This document shows, one piece after another, positions 1-7,380 of a DNA stretch of 64,000 nucleotides; the first letter of the stretch is position 1, and each line of letters begins with the position of its first letter. Source of the DNA: an uncultured Eubacteriales bacterium (lineage in GTDB: Bacteria; Bacillota; Clostridia; Monoglobales; Monoglobaceae); NCBI GenBank assembly GCA_905198865.1, contig CAJKEB010000003.1, forward strand, positions 1 through 64,000, in the 5' to 3' direction. The notes below the pieces were generated by a model that was not told the DNA's origin, ran no database searches, and saw nothing but the letters and a program-made list of their open reading frames with translations. A program made the translations under genes and the position numbers.

Positions 1-112
1 ATATAGAACGCGCGAGAAAAATATGCAAAAAATGTCCATATAGTGATTTATCTTAGAAGCACTCTGCTTCTTCGTAAAGTGATTTTAAGGCGGTAGAATT
101 ATGTAAAACATA
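1..112. other. left-edge intergenic DNA, nothing recognised
   Basis: AT-rich DNA with no reading frame of credible length, no RNA gene and no clear promoter. The only structure is a weak hairpin near 54-75 (AGAAGC against GCTTCT), which lacks a T-run. Together with the toxin-antitoxin elements listed below, it fills the 560 bases before the first long gene. Confidence 0.5.
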
Positions 113-141
113 TTGACAAAGTAAGATTTAATTGATATAAT
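113..141 (+). promoter_or_regulatory. promoter of the antisense (antitoxin) RNA
   Basis: Consensus vegetative promoter: TTGACA at 113-118, a 17-base spacer and TATAAT at 136-141. Transcription should begin near 148. No protein-coding frame follows, only hairpins and a terminator, so the product is most simply a small untranslated RNA. A perfect consensus suggests strong constitutive expression, as expected for the RNA antitoxin of a type I system. Confidence 0.85.
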
Positions 142-147
142 AGCAAT

Positions 148-312
148 AGAAAAAGACGCTCTTAGTCAAAGTTGCTAAGCAACTTTCAAAGATAGCTTTG
201 AATCCGCAAGCATAGCTTGCTTATCAAAAAAAGGCAAGACCTCAAACGGTTATGCCAAAAGAATGATTATTTAAAAATAACGCACTTCACTTGGCGGTGG
301 GCGTTATTTTTT
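148..312 (+). ncRNA. putative antisense RNA antitoxin (Fst/par-like architecture)
   Basis: Predicted transcript of about 165 nt between the promoter at 113-141 and the terminator at 273-311. It can fold into three small hairpins: 168-186 (8-bp stem), 187-200 (5 bp) and 206-220 (6 bp). The third exposes CATAG at its tip, complementary to the CUAUG around the toxin start codon. The segment 203-226 is an imperfect direct repeat of 359-378, where the toxin mRNA is initiated: both have TCC, GCA, CATAG and TATCA in the same order. Because the two transcripts converge, a direct repeat in DNA means complementarity between the RNAs. This is the logic of the par/Fst RNA II antitoxin. Existence and function are inferred. 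Confidence 0.6.
273..311. terminator. shared bidirectional terminator of the toxin and antitoxin RNAs
   Basis: AAAATAACGC at 274-283 pairs with GCGTTATTTT at 301-310. The stem is followed by T's on the plus strand and by a T-run on the minus strand (complement of 273-277). It can therefore end the antisense RNA read rightwards and the toxin mRNA read leftwards. The toxin stop codon (304-306) lies inside the stem. A shared terminator between convergent toxin and antitoxin RNAs is a hallmark of par/Fst loci. Confidence 0.8.
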
Positions 313-369
313 TACGGCTGTTATTAACAATAACAACAGGATCATAAATATTATGTATTCCTGCACCAT
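304..369 (-). CDS. small hydrophobic peptide, putative type I toxin
   Basis: A 21-codon frame starting ATG at 369 and ending TAA at 304-306. The peptide begins MVQEY, continues with a run of about 13 Ile/Phe/Met/Leu/Thr residues (IIFMILLLLLIT) and ends AVKK. One short transmembrane segment with a basic tail is the usual form of type I toxins that damage the membrane (Fst, Ibs, TxpA types). The ribosome binding site is near perfect: AAAGGAGGTGAT at 375-386, six bases before ATG. It also has its own promoter, a 5' hairpin at 443-459 and the shared terminator. It is too short for gene finders, and I see no clear match to a named family, so the toxin role is inferred from architecture. Confidence 0.7.
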   Translation of the reverse strand: MVQEYIIFMILLLLLITAVKK

Positions 370-442
370 AGGCTATCACCTCCTTTTCAAGAGATGATGG
401 CATAACCGCCCAGATTTTACACTGTTTTCAATCTTGCCTTTT

Positions 443-459
443 GTCGGATTAAATCCGAC
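443..459 (-). promoter_or_regulatory. 5' stem-loop of the toxin mRNA
   Basis: GTCGGAT and ATCCGAC form a 7-bp stem with a 3-base loop, placed where the toxin transcript should begin (about 460). A stem at the very 5' end is typical of type I toxin mRNAs, where it stabilises the message and limits premature translation. That role here is inferred. Confidence 0.6.
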
Positions 460-466
460 AGATGTT

Positions 467-495
467 ATTATACACGAAACATCATAAAAATACAA
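467..495 (-). promoter_or_regulatory. promoter of the toxin mRNA
   Basis: On the minus strand TATAAT (467-472) lies 17 bases downstream of TTGTAT (490-495). The -10 is perfect and the -35 is weak, so the toxin message is probably made at a lower level than the antisense RNA, whose promoter is full consensus. Confidence 0.6.
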
Positions 496-560
496 TATTT
501 GTAACATAAATGAAAAGTTATATAACATCTAATTACAGTGGATTGCCGCTGTAATTTATT

Positions 561-1106
561 CTATATAATAACTTCGTCAAGCGTGCGTTTTGGAACATTG
601 ATTATTCCATTTTCGTCCTCGAAGTATTTTATATCATTGTCTTTGACATCGACACACTTGCATTCCTGAGCCGGATAGCCTACTGCGAGCAGGTATACCA
701 CTTCACAGTCGGTGTTTATAAGCTGCTTGAGTCTGGGGCGGTCAAGCGCGCCCAGCCAGCAGGTTCCGAGACCTAGCTCGACTGCGGCAAGCATCATGTT
801 GGCAATTGCCGAGCCTGCCTCGGTCTCAAATGTGTTTTTTATACTCGTATCGCCGAGTATTGCAATATAGCATGTCGGTCTTTCGTTTTCTGCCGGGTCC
901 CATTCCGTCAGATAACCTGCCCATTTGGTGCAGGGGTATATCCGGTCGGCGTTTTCGAGGATCCTGAACTTAAGCGGCTGCATATTTGCGCCGAATGCCG
1001 CAAGCCGACCGGCGTCAATTATAGTAATCAGGTCATCTCTTGAAACCTTTTCCTGTGTGAACTTTCTGATTGAGCGTCTTGATTTTATTGCGTCAAGTAC
1101 ATTCAC
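561..1106 (-). CDS. nitroreductase family protein
   Basis: A 181-residue FMN-dependent oxidoreductase of the nitroreductase fold, probably cytoplasmic and reducing quinones, flavins or nitro compounds with NAD(P)H; the true substrate is unknown. RRSIR near residues 10-14 is the N-terminal phosphate-contacting motif of the family. GANMQP near 39-44 and GLGTCWLGA near 111-119 are further conserved parts of the FMN pocket. The length suits the short, single-domain subgroup. The start is GTG at 1106; GGGGG lies upstream as a distant ribosome binding site. The gene is monocistronic with its own promoter (1149-1177). An inverted repeat at 531-556 (AATTACAG/CTGTAATT) just downstream may be a weak terminator. 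Confidence 0.9.
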   Translation of the reverse strand: MNVLDAIKSRRSIRKFTQEKVSRDDLITIIDAGRLAAFGANMQPLKFRILENADRIYPCTKWAGYLTEWDPAENERPTCYIAILGDTSIKNTFETEAGSAIANMMLAAVELGLGTCWLGALDRPRLKQLINTDCEVVYLLAVGYPAQECKCVDVKDNDIKYFEDENGIINVPKRTLDEVII

Positions 1107-1148
1107 TTGTATAGCCCCCTTATAGCTTTTGTTATATTATTTAAGTTA

Positions 1149-1177
1149 ATTTTATATATAAAATTATGTTTTGTCAA
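1149..1177 (-). promoter_or_regulatory. promoter of the nitroreductase gene
   Basis: Minus strand: TTGACA (1172-1177), 17-base spacer, TAAAAT (1149-1154). The gene starts at 1106, giving a leader of about 35 bases. Confidence 0.75.
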
Positions 1178-1360
1178 GGCTGATATAACTCCGGCTTATG
1201 GTGTAAGATGCGCGGATTTTCGGCGTATGGTTCCCAAAATTAATTTGTATAACTGCGGTAACAGAAATGTAATAAAACTAAGTCGATATTTGTAGTATAA
1301 TAAGAGATAATTTATATATAGATTCAAAGGTTTGGTGAATGAACCGGAAAAGGTGGTTAT

Positions 1361-3055
1361 ATGCCGGGAAAAGAGAACTTAGTTTTGATTAATAACAATA
1401 AATATAAAACGGTAAAACGAACCGAGTATGAAAACAGGGGCAATGCGCCGGTTTATATAGATACAAGCGAAGTGCTGTGCGACACCATGAAGCGCAGGAC
1501 GGTTATGCGGCTTAAGCTGTATAACAACAGTCCGAGGACAGTAAAGTCAGTGTATCTGAACGCAGGGTGCTTTGATGAAAACCTGAATCTTTGCGTACAG
1601 CTTAAGAACATACCGTATGTCAATATGGATGCCGCCGCATATTCGGGCTTTGGTGAAGGTCAGCTGGTGGAGGTTCCGGAGCTTACGAATTCGGTATTTG
1701 TTGAGGTATCCAAAATCTTGTTCGATGACAGCAGTATGTGGGTGAATGAAAACCAGGAGCTTGATGAGGATATTGTATCGGAAAAGGCGGTCGGCGAGGA
1801 CTGGAACAGATTGCGCATGACAAAGGCTATACATAAGAGGGAGACAGAACTTAAAGAGAAGAAAGCAATTAAAAAACGGCTTCCGTTCAGAAGCAGAGTT
1901 TTGATCTGGACAGCATCGGCTGCGGCCGTTTGTCTGCTGGCTGCGGGCGTAGTTTGCGTCAGGAATTACTTCTCGGACAGGCGCGAGTGCTATAAAACCG
2001 CTATGAACTATTATATTAACCGGGATTATTCGAATGCCGCTGCTGCGCTCCGGACGCTTGACGATCAGTATATATTTTTTGGCAACGAGGAAAAAGAGAT
2101 CAGATATTCGGCGGCAATTTCAAACATGCAGTGCGGGAATTACAGCGAGGCACTCAGATATTTCATGCAATGCGGAAATTACAAGCACAGTATTGATAAT
2201 ATAAGGAAGATAGCAGATATGTACAGCCGTTTGATTGCCGCGGGAGCAAATCACAGCGCGGTAGTAAGCAAAAACGGCACAGTAAGCTCGTTCGGCGATA
2301 ACAGCTATAAGCAATGTGAAACCCAGGATTGGCTCGGTGTTGCGGGTGTTTCTGCATCGGGTAATCATACTGTGGCTGTGACTGTGGACGGCACTATGTT
2401 CGGCACGGGCGACAATGATTACGGTCAGTGCGATGTAACGGGCTGGCTTGACATAGTCCAGGCGGCGACCGGTAAAGAGCATACTGCTGCTTTAAAGACA
2501 AACGGCAGAGTTATTGCAAGAGGCAATGATAAGTACGGTCAGTGTGACGTTCAGGACTGGGAGGACATAGTCTGGGTTTCCGCGTCCGGCAATCATACGG
2601 TTGCTCTTAAAAATGACGGAACTGTTGATGCGGTCGGCTGGAACAATTACGGACAGTGTGATGTTCAGGACTGGAAGGATATAGCGTTAATCGCAACCGG
2701 TGAAAAAAACACCGTAGGCATTAAGTATGACGGCACGGTTGTCGTTGCCGGAGATAACAGCAGAGGTCAATGCGATTCATCGGAGCTTAAGGATATTGTT
2801 TTTGCCGCTGTGGGCAATGAGTACATAGTGTATGTTGACGCATCGGGAAGGGTTAAGTCGAAAGGCCTCAACAGCAATAATCAGGGTTCCGTTTCGCTTT
2901 GGAATAATATTATTACTGTTGCTTGCGGAAGCTCACATACCCTTGCAGTAGATACAGACGGAAAGGTTTATGCAATCGGAGATGACCGTGACGGAAAGCT
3001 CAAGGCAGGCGGTATGACCGGTATCGGAGCTGAAAACATACCTGTAACTGAGTAA
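1361..3055 (+). CDS. membrane-anchored RCC1-repeat protein
   Basis: A 564-residue protein in three parts. Residues 1 to about 175 are a soluble region rich in beta-strand-like segments. Near 180-201 there is one hydrophobic segment (VLIWTASAAAVCLLAAGVVCV) preceded by Lys/Arg, which predicts a single-pass membrane protein with its C-terminus outside. From about 207 to 285 there are short helical, TPR-like segments. From about 290 to the end there are at least six RCC1-like blades recognisable by recurring GNHTVAV, DGTV and YGQCD motifs. RCC1 repeats form beta-propellers used for protein binding or adhesion. No catalytic site is visible. AAAAGGTGG precedes the ATG. A TATAAT at 1296-1301 may be its -10 but has no good -35. 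Specific function unknown. Confidence 0.8.
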   Translation: MPGKENLVLINNNKYKTVKRTEYENRGNAPVYIDTSEVLCDTMKRRTVMRLKLYNNSPRTVKSVYLNAGCFDENLNLCVQLKNIPYVNMDAAAYSGFGEGQLVEVPELTNSVFVEVSKILFDDSSMWVNENQELDEDIVSEKAVGEDWNRLRMTKAIHKRETELKEKKAIKKRLPFRSRVLIWTASAAAVCLLAAGVVCVRNYFSDRRECYKTAMNYYINRDYSNAAAALRTLDDQYIFFGNEEKEIRYSAAISNMQCGNYSEALRYFMQCGNYKHSIDNIRKIADMYSRLIAAGANHSAVVSKNGTVSSFGDNSYKQCETQDWLGVAGVSASGNHTVAVTVDGTMFGTGDNDYGQCDVTGWLDIVQAATGKEHTAALKTNGRVIARGNDKYGQCDVQDWEDIVWVSASGNHTVALKNDGTVDAVGWNNYGQCDVQDWKDIALIATGEKNTVGIKYDGTVVVAGDNSRGQCDSSELKDIVFAAVGNEYIVYVDASGRVKSKGLNSNNQGSVSLWNNIITVACGSSHTLAVDTDGKVYAIGDDRDGKLKAGGMTGIGAENIPVTE

Positions 3056-3118
3056 CTGAGTAGCTGAGGCGTTTTGAAATCTTTCCGGATATTGGATTTA
3101 TATAAAATGCCGATCGAA

Positions 3119-3147
3119 TTGACAATATGTATTTGATTTGTTAAAAT
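3119..3147 (+). promoter_or_regulatory. promoter upstream of the small membrane protein and acpS-nnrD
   Basis: TTGACA (3119-3124), 17-base spacer, TAAAAT (3142-3147), about 50 bases before the start at 3200. It probably drives the following genes through alr. Confidence 0.75.
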
Positions 3148-3199
3148 AGAGCCATAATTTTTTAAAAATTAACACAAAGTATTGCAGGAGGAATGATTG

Positions 3200-3712
3200 A
3201 TGGATATTTTTGTTGAGCAGCTCGTTAAGAAAAAGAGAGACGCAAAGGATTTTGCGATTATGATAGGCGGAGTTGCTGCCGCGATTTTGATTGTCTTTCT
3301 TTTTACATTAGTATTTAATTCGGCTCTTGGATTTGTTATGGTTATTGCGGTATTTGCGTTGATATACGGTTTGTATTATCTGATAACCTCGCTTAATCTG
3401 GAATACGAGTATTGCTTCACCAACGGCGCTCTGGACGTTGATAAGATTGTTAATCTGAGAAAAAGACAGCGTATGACCGAGCTGAACGTGAGAGAAATTG
3501 ACTTAATGGCGAAGAAAACAAGTCCGAGCTTTGAGAAGTATTTGAACAATTCGGCATTCAAAAAGGTTTATGCCTGCGCAGATAAAAACAGTGACGATGT
3601 GTACTTTGTGATATACAACGAAAACGGCGCGCAAAAAATGCTCCTGTTTTCGCCCAACGAACAGATTAAGGAAGGCTTTAAAAAGTTTAATCCGCAGAAA
3701 GTGGAATTATAG
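3200..3712 (+). CDS. small two-helix membrane protein (DUF6106-like)
   Basis: About 170 residues. Two hydrophobic helices occupy roughly residues 18-40 and 43-65, followed by a soluble region with EYEYCFTNGALDVDKI and a basic RKRQR stretch. The pattern resembles the clostridial DUF6106 group as I remember it; no function is established. ATG at 3200 is preferred over TTG at 3197 because AGGAGG (3186-3191) is then eight bases away. The next gene, acpS-nnrD, follows after 23 bases, so the two are probably cotranscribed. Confidence 0.75.
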   Translation: MDIFVEQLVKKKRDAKDFAIMIGGVAAAILIVFLFTLVFNSALGFVMVIAVFALIYGLYYLITSLNLEYEYCFTNGALDVDKIVNLRKRQRMTELNVREIDLMAKKTSPSFEKYLNNSAFKKVYACADKNSDDVYFVIYNENGAQKMLLFSPNEQIKEGFKKFNPQKVEL

Positions 3713-3735
3713 AATAGTTCAAGAGGAATTTAAGT

Positions 3736-4980
3736 ATGATAGGAATTGATGTAATCGAGATTTCACGTTTCAGGGATATGAATAATCTTGAAATGTTTAT
3801 ACGCCGCGTGTTTACTCAAAACGAGGCGGACTACTTTGTGACGAAGAAGAACGGAGCGAGAGGGTTTTATGCCGCGATAGCCGGACATTTTGCTGCAAAG
3901 GAAGCATTTTCAAAGGCGATTGGCACAGGTGTGAGAGGGTTTTCGCTTGCGGATATTGAGGTTTGTCACGATGAACTCGGCAAGCCATATCTGAAGTTCG
4001 GCGGTGTAACGGTAAATGCGGCGGTCACAATTTCACATTCGGACACTATTGCGATTGCGGCTGTGTATCTGCCGGATGAGCTTAAGTGTACAGGACTGCC
4101 TGTTTATGCCGGACTTGATAAGTATAAGGAGCTTATGCCGGAGCGTATGTCGCATTTTAACAAGGGCGACTGCGGAAAGGTATTTATTGTCGCGGGCAGC
4201 ACAGGCATGACAGGCGCGGCGTGTCTGTCAGCGGCGGGTGCGCTTCGTACCGGCAGCGGGCTTGTGACGGTCGGCTTGCCGAAATCCTCGCAGCCGATTG
4301 CGGCAGTTAAGCTTACTGAGTCTATGACCGTTCCGCTTCCCGAAAATGAGGACGGAACGCTGAGCCTTAATGCTCTCGGCGAGATTAAAAGCCGCATGAG
4401 TAAAAGTAACGTGTGCGTGTTCGGCCCCGGATTAGGACGAAATGCTGATATTGCAAAGCTGATAGATTCATTGCTTTGCGGAAGCTGCGACATGCTGATT
4501 GACGCCGACGGGCTGAATGCAATAGCGGACGACATGGATATTTTAAGAAAACATGCGAACAGGCGTTCGTGCAGACTTGTTATCACACCGCATCCGGGCG
4601 AGATGTCACGGCTGTGCGGAGAAAGCATTGAGGCTGTTCAGAATAACAGAGTAGGTGTCGCAAAGAAGTTTGCAAAGGAGTTCGGCGTTGTGGTTGTGCT
4701 TAAGGGGCATGAGACAGTTATCGCCGCGCCTGACGGAAGAACTCACATCAACAACAGCGGAAATGCCGGAATGGCGACCGGGGGTACGGGTGATGTGCTG
4801 TCCGGCGTTATAGGCTCGCTGATGGGTCAGGGGCTTGAGCCGTTTGAAGCGGCAGTGCTTGGTGTGTTTATTCACGGAGCAGCCGGAGATTTTGCAAGAC
4901 GTGACAAGGGTGAATTTGGTATGATTGCAGGTGATGTTGCCGAAAATATTCCGGAGGCAATCAAGCTGATTTTGCAGTGA
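3736..4980 (+). CDS. acpS-nnrD: fused holo-ACP synthase / NAD(P)HX dehydratase
   Basis: A 414-residue two-domain enzyme. Residues 1 to about 115 are holo-[acyl-carrier-protein] synthase: MIGIDVIEISRF carries the Mg-binding Asp and GHFAAKEAFSKAIGTG is the second family motif. This part transfers phosphopantetheine from CoA to acyl carrier protein. Residues from about 125 to the end are ADP-dependent NAD(P)H-hydrate dehydratase: NKGDCGKVFIVAGS, PHPGEMSRL and GNAGMATGGTGDVLSG are the ribokinase-like signature blocks, repairing hydrated NAD(P)H. In most bacteria NnrD is joined to the epimerase NnrE; here NnrE is missing and AcpS sits in its place. The frame is uninterrupted. It lies in the acpS-nnr-alr-mazF neighbourhood common in Firmicutes. 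Confidence 0.9.
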   Translation: MIGIDVIEISRFRDMNNLEMFIRRVFTQNEADYFVTKKNGARGFYAAIAGHFAAKEAFSKAIGTGVRGFSLADIEVCHDELGKPYLKFGGVTVNAAVTISHSDTIAIAAVYLPDELKCTGLPVYAGLDKYKELMPERMSHFNKGDCGKVFIVAGSTGMTGAACLSAAGALRTGSGLVTVGLPKSSQPIAAVKLTESMTVPLPENEDGTLSLNALGEIKSRMSKSNVCVFGPGLGRNADIAKLIDSLLCGSCDMLIDADGLNAIADDMDILRKHANRRSCRLVITPHPGEMSRLCGESIEAVQNNRVGVAKKFAKEFGVVVVLKGHETVIAAPDGRTHINNSGNAGMATGGTGDVLSGVIGSLMGQGLEPFEAAVLGVFIHGAAGDFARRDKGEFGMIAGDVAENIPEAIKLILQ

Positions 4981-5039
4981 AATATGCGCGGGATATATTG
5001 TGATAATCAAATGCGTCAGAGTAAAGGAGAATAGTTTAA

Positions 5040-6242
5040 ATGGTTACAGAAAAACGTGCCTGGGCTGAGATAAACTTAAACGCAATAGAGAATAACATCA
5101 GGGAAATCCGCAGACATGTGGGCAGCGGCGTAAAGATAATGGGAGTGGTCAAGGCTGACGGCTACGGTCACGGTTATCTGGAGGTTGCAAAAACTCTGCT
5201 TGAAAACGGAGCGGACTGCCTGGCGGTTGCGGTTCTTGACGAGGCTATTCAGCTGCGTAAATGCGGAATTGATGTTCCGATTCTGATATTGGGCTACACA
5301 CCGCCTAAGTATGCCGAAGAGTTGATAAAAAATGATATAATGCCGAACTGTTATACATACGAGCTTGCCGAGGCGATGTCCGAAGCCGGCAAGCGTCTGA
5401 AGAAGAACGGAAAGATTCATATAAAAATCGATACCGGCATGGGACGCGTCGGCTTGCGCTATACCGAGGACGAAGAAATAAACAAAGCGACAGTCGATGA
5501 GATTATCAGGATTTCAAAGCTGCCGTATCTTGAAATAAACGGTATGTTCACTCACTTTTCTGTTGCCGACGAGGACGATGATGAGTATACGCAGAGCCAG
5601 TTCAGGCGCTTTAAGGCTGTCTGCGATAGGGTTAAGGCCGCAGGCGTTAAGGTTGGGCTGTGTCATTGCTGCAACAGTGCCGGACTTATGAGGTTCCCGG
5701 AGTATCACATGGACATGGTCAGACCCGGAATAATATTATACGGACTTAAGCCGAGCGGCTTTGTATCTGACGATATTCTAAGGCTTATGCCCGCCATGTC
5801 GCTTAAAGCTCAGATTACAAATGTCAAGTGCGTTGAACAGGGAACAAGCGTAAGCTACGGCAGGAAATTTGTGTCGGAGGGAAAGTCAACAAGGATTGCA
5901 ACAGTTCCGATAGGCTATGCCGACGGATACTCAAGAACTCTCTCGGGCAAAACCGAAATGATTGCAGGCGGAAAAAAGTGCCGACAAGTCGGAAATATAT
6001 GTATGGATCAATGTATGATTGACGTGACAAATGCCAATAATATCAATATCGGTGATGAGGTCATTTTGTTCGGCAGCGACGGTGAAAACGTCATTCCTAT
6101 TGAGGAGATAGCCGACATTATGGGGACAATCAATTATGAAATCCTTTGTGTGATTGGTAAGAGAATTCCTCGCGTTTATCTGAGAGACGGCAAGATTGCA
6201 GACGTGCATAATTACTTGCTCGATAATCCGATTTCCGAATAG
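5040..6242 (+). CDS. alr: alanine racemase
   Basis: A 400-residue PLP enzyme interconverting L- and D-alanine to supply peptidoglycan synthesis. The N-terminal barrel carries VVKADGYGHG near residues 36-45, whose Lys binds PLP. The C-terminal domain has SYGRKF, which holds the catalytic Tyr of the opposite subunit, and the GYADGYSR loop. Length is normal for the family. AAAGGAGA lies eight bases before ATG at 5040. It follows acpS-nnrD after 59 bases and precedes mazF, matching the conserved Firmicutes order. Confidence 0.96.
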   Translation: MVTEKRAWAEINLNAIENNIREIRRHVGSGVKIMGVVKADGYGHGYLEVAKTLLENGADCLAVAVLDEAIQLRKCGIDVPILILGYTPPKYAEELIKNDIMPNCYTYELAEAMSEAGKRLKKNGKIHIKIDTGMGRVGLRYTEDEEINKATVDEIIRISKLPYLEINGMFTHFSVADEDDDEYTQSQFRRFKAVCDRVKAAGVKVGLCHCCNSAGLMRFPEYHMDMVRPGIILYGLKPSGFVSDDILRLMPAMSLKAQITNVKCVEQGTSVSYGRKFVSEGKSTRIATVPIGYADGYSRTLSGKTEMIAGGKKCRQVGNICMDQCMIDVTNANNINIGDEVILFGSDGENVIPIEEIADIMGTINYEILCVIGKRIPRVYLRDGKIADVHNYLLDNPISE

Positions 6243-6441
6243 TGATATTGTGTGATATTGTATCTGTATCGGCATAATAAAACGTGACCTGTACATAGAG
6301 TGTTAATGTAAGCCGCTCATTACCGCAAGTTGTCCGGTTTTACAGAACCAAAACAGGTTACTCGGCATAAAATATTACCAAGGATATTGACATATTTGTC
6401 TAAAGCATGAAGGAAATTTTACTTGCGGAGTGTGAATTGAA

Positions 6442-6789
6442 TTGGTAGTAAAAAGAGGAGATATATATTATGCTGATTTAAGTCCGGTTGTCGGTTCTGA
6501 GCAGGGCGGAGTAAGACCCGTTCTGATAATCCAGAACGATGTGGGAAACAAGTACAGTCCGACAGTTATTGCGACCGCTATCACATCTCAGGTCAATAAG
6601 GCAAAAATGCCGACGCATATTGAACTCGATGCGGGCGGATACGGTTTGTCGAAAGATTCGGTTGTTCTGGCAGAGCAAATCAGAACTATTGATAAAAGAC
6701 GTTTGAAAGAGAAAATAGGACACTTAGACGACAGTCTTATGAACAGAGTAAATCATGCCATAAGCATAAGCTTTGGCTTAAACGATTAG
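6442..6789 (+). CDS. mazF: MazF/NdoA-type mRNA endoribonuclease toxin
   Basis: A 115-residue PemK/MazF-family protein, the size of Bacillus NdoA (EndoA). The N-terminal [21 protein letters not shown] and RPVLIIQND blocks form the conserved core with the catalytic Arg; TAITSQ holds the conserved Thr/Ser. Such enzymes cleave single-stranded mRNA at short motifs. The start is TTG at 6442, with GGAG 11 bases upstream. The antitoxin gene that normally precedes it (mazE/ndoAI) is not visible: the 199 bases after alr hold no frame of suitable length. Confidence 0.93.
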   Translation: MVVKRGDIYYADLSPVVGSEQGGVRPVLIIQNDVGNKYSPTVIATAITSQVNKAKMPTHIELDAGGYGLSKDSVVLAEQIRTIDKRRLKEKIGHLDDSLMNRVNHAISISFGLND

Positions 6790-6799
6790 TAAAAATCAG

Positions 6800-6849
6800 G
6801 ACAACCGTATGAGCAACAGCGTTTAAGCAGCTCTTGCTCATGCGTTGTC
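6800..6849. repeat. long imperfect inverted repeat
   Basis: GACAACCGTATGAGCAA (6800-6816) is nearly the reverse complement of TTGCTCATGCGTTGTC (6834-6849), giving about 15 paired bases around a 17-base loop. There is no T-run, so it is not a standard terminator. It could be mRNA structure at the 3' end of mazF or an operator for the next gene. Confidence 0.6.
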
Positions 6850-6893
6850 TGTGAATATATAAATACAAGAAATAATACAAGGAGGAATGAAAC

Positions 6894-7376
6894 ATGAAAA
6901 ACTTTTTAAAAGATAAAAAACCGGGACTTGTCAAAACAGTAATAGCCGCAGCGGCAATAATAGCCGTGCTGGGTGGTACATTGGTTCTTGCCGAGCCGGG
7001 AGACACTGATGACCCGGTTGTGACAAAGAGCTATATTGTTGACGTGGTTGTGCCGCAGCTTAAGGCATACGTTGAGCAGAAGATTTCAGGCGGAACCTCG
7101 GACTCGTATTCTGACAGGTTTGCCGTTGTAAACGTCAAGTCCGGTCAAAAAGTTATATTTGACAGCGGTGCCGAGTTTATTTTAAGAAAGGGAAGCGGAA
7201 CAATAATAGGCACCGAGCAGGGCGGTATAGCGGATACCACGTCTGGTTACGACCTGGCTGACGGAACAGGAATGCCGTCAAATCATTTGCTTATTGTTCC
7301 CCGTGACGATGGCAGAGGATTTATTGCCTCAAGCGATGTGATTGTCATGATTAAGGGCGGATATTCTTTCAGGTGA
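6894..7376 (+). CDS. small exported protein of unknown function
   Basis: A 160-residue protein with a basic N-terminus (MKNFLKDKKPG) and a hydrophobic stretch to about residue 32 ending VLAEPG, consistent with a signal peptide or uncleaved anchor. The mature part has a short acidic linker, a helical VVVPQLKAYVEQKI segment, and a glycine-rich domain with FAVVNVKSGQKVIF and HLLIVPRDDGRG. I recall similar domains in clostridial exported proteins, but no function is established. AAGGAGG at 6879-6885 precedes ATG. The trmO start follows four bases after its stop, so the two are cotranscribed. Confidence 0.75.
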   Translation: MKNFLKDKKPGLVKTVIAAAAIIAVLGGTLVLAEPGDTDDPVVTKSYIVDVVVPQLKAYVEQKISGGTSDSYSDRFAVVNVKSGQKVIFDSGAEFILRKGSGTIIGTEQGGIADTTSGYDLADGTGMPSNHLLIVPRDDGRGFIASSDVIVMIKGGYSFR

Positions 7377-7380
7377 TGCT

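Noticed and set aside
6387..6415. TTGACA as a possible mazF promoter
   Set aside because: The sequence 17 bases downstream (AAGGAA) is not a -10 element; expression from the upstream alr promoter is simpler.
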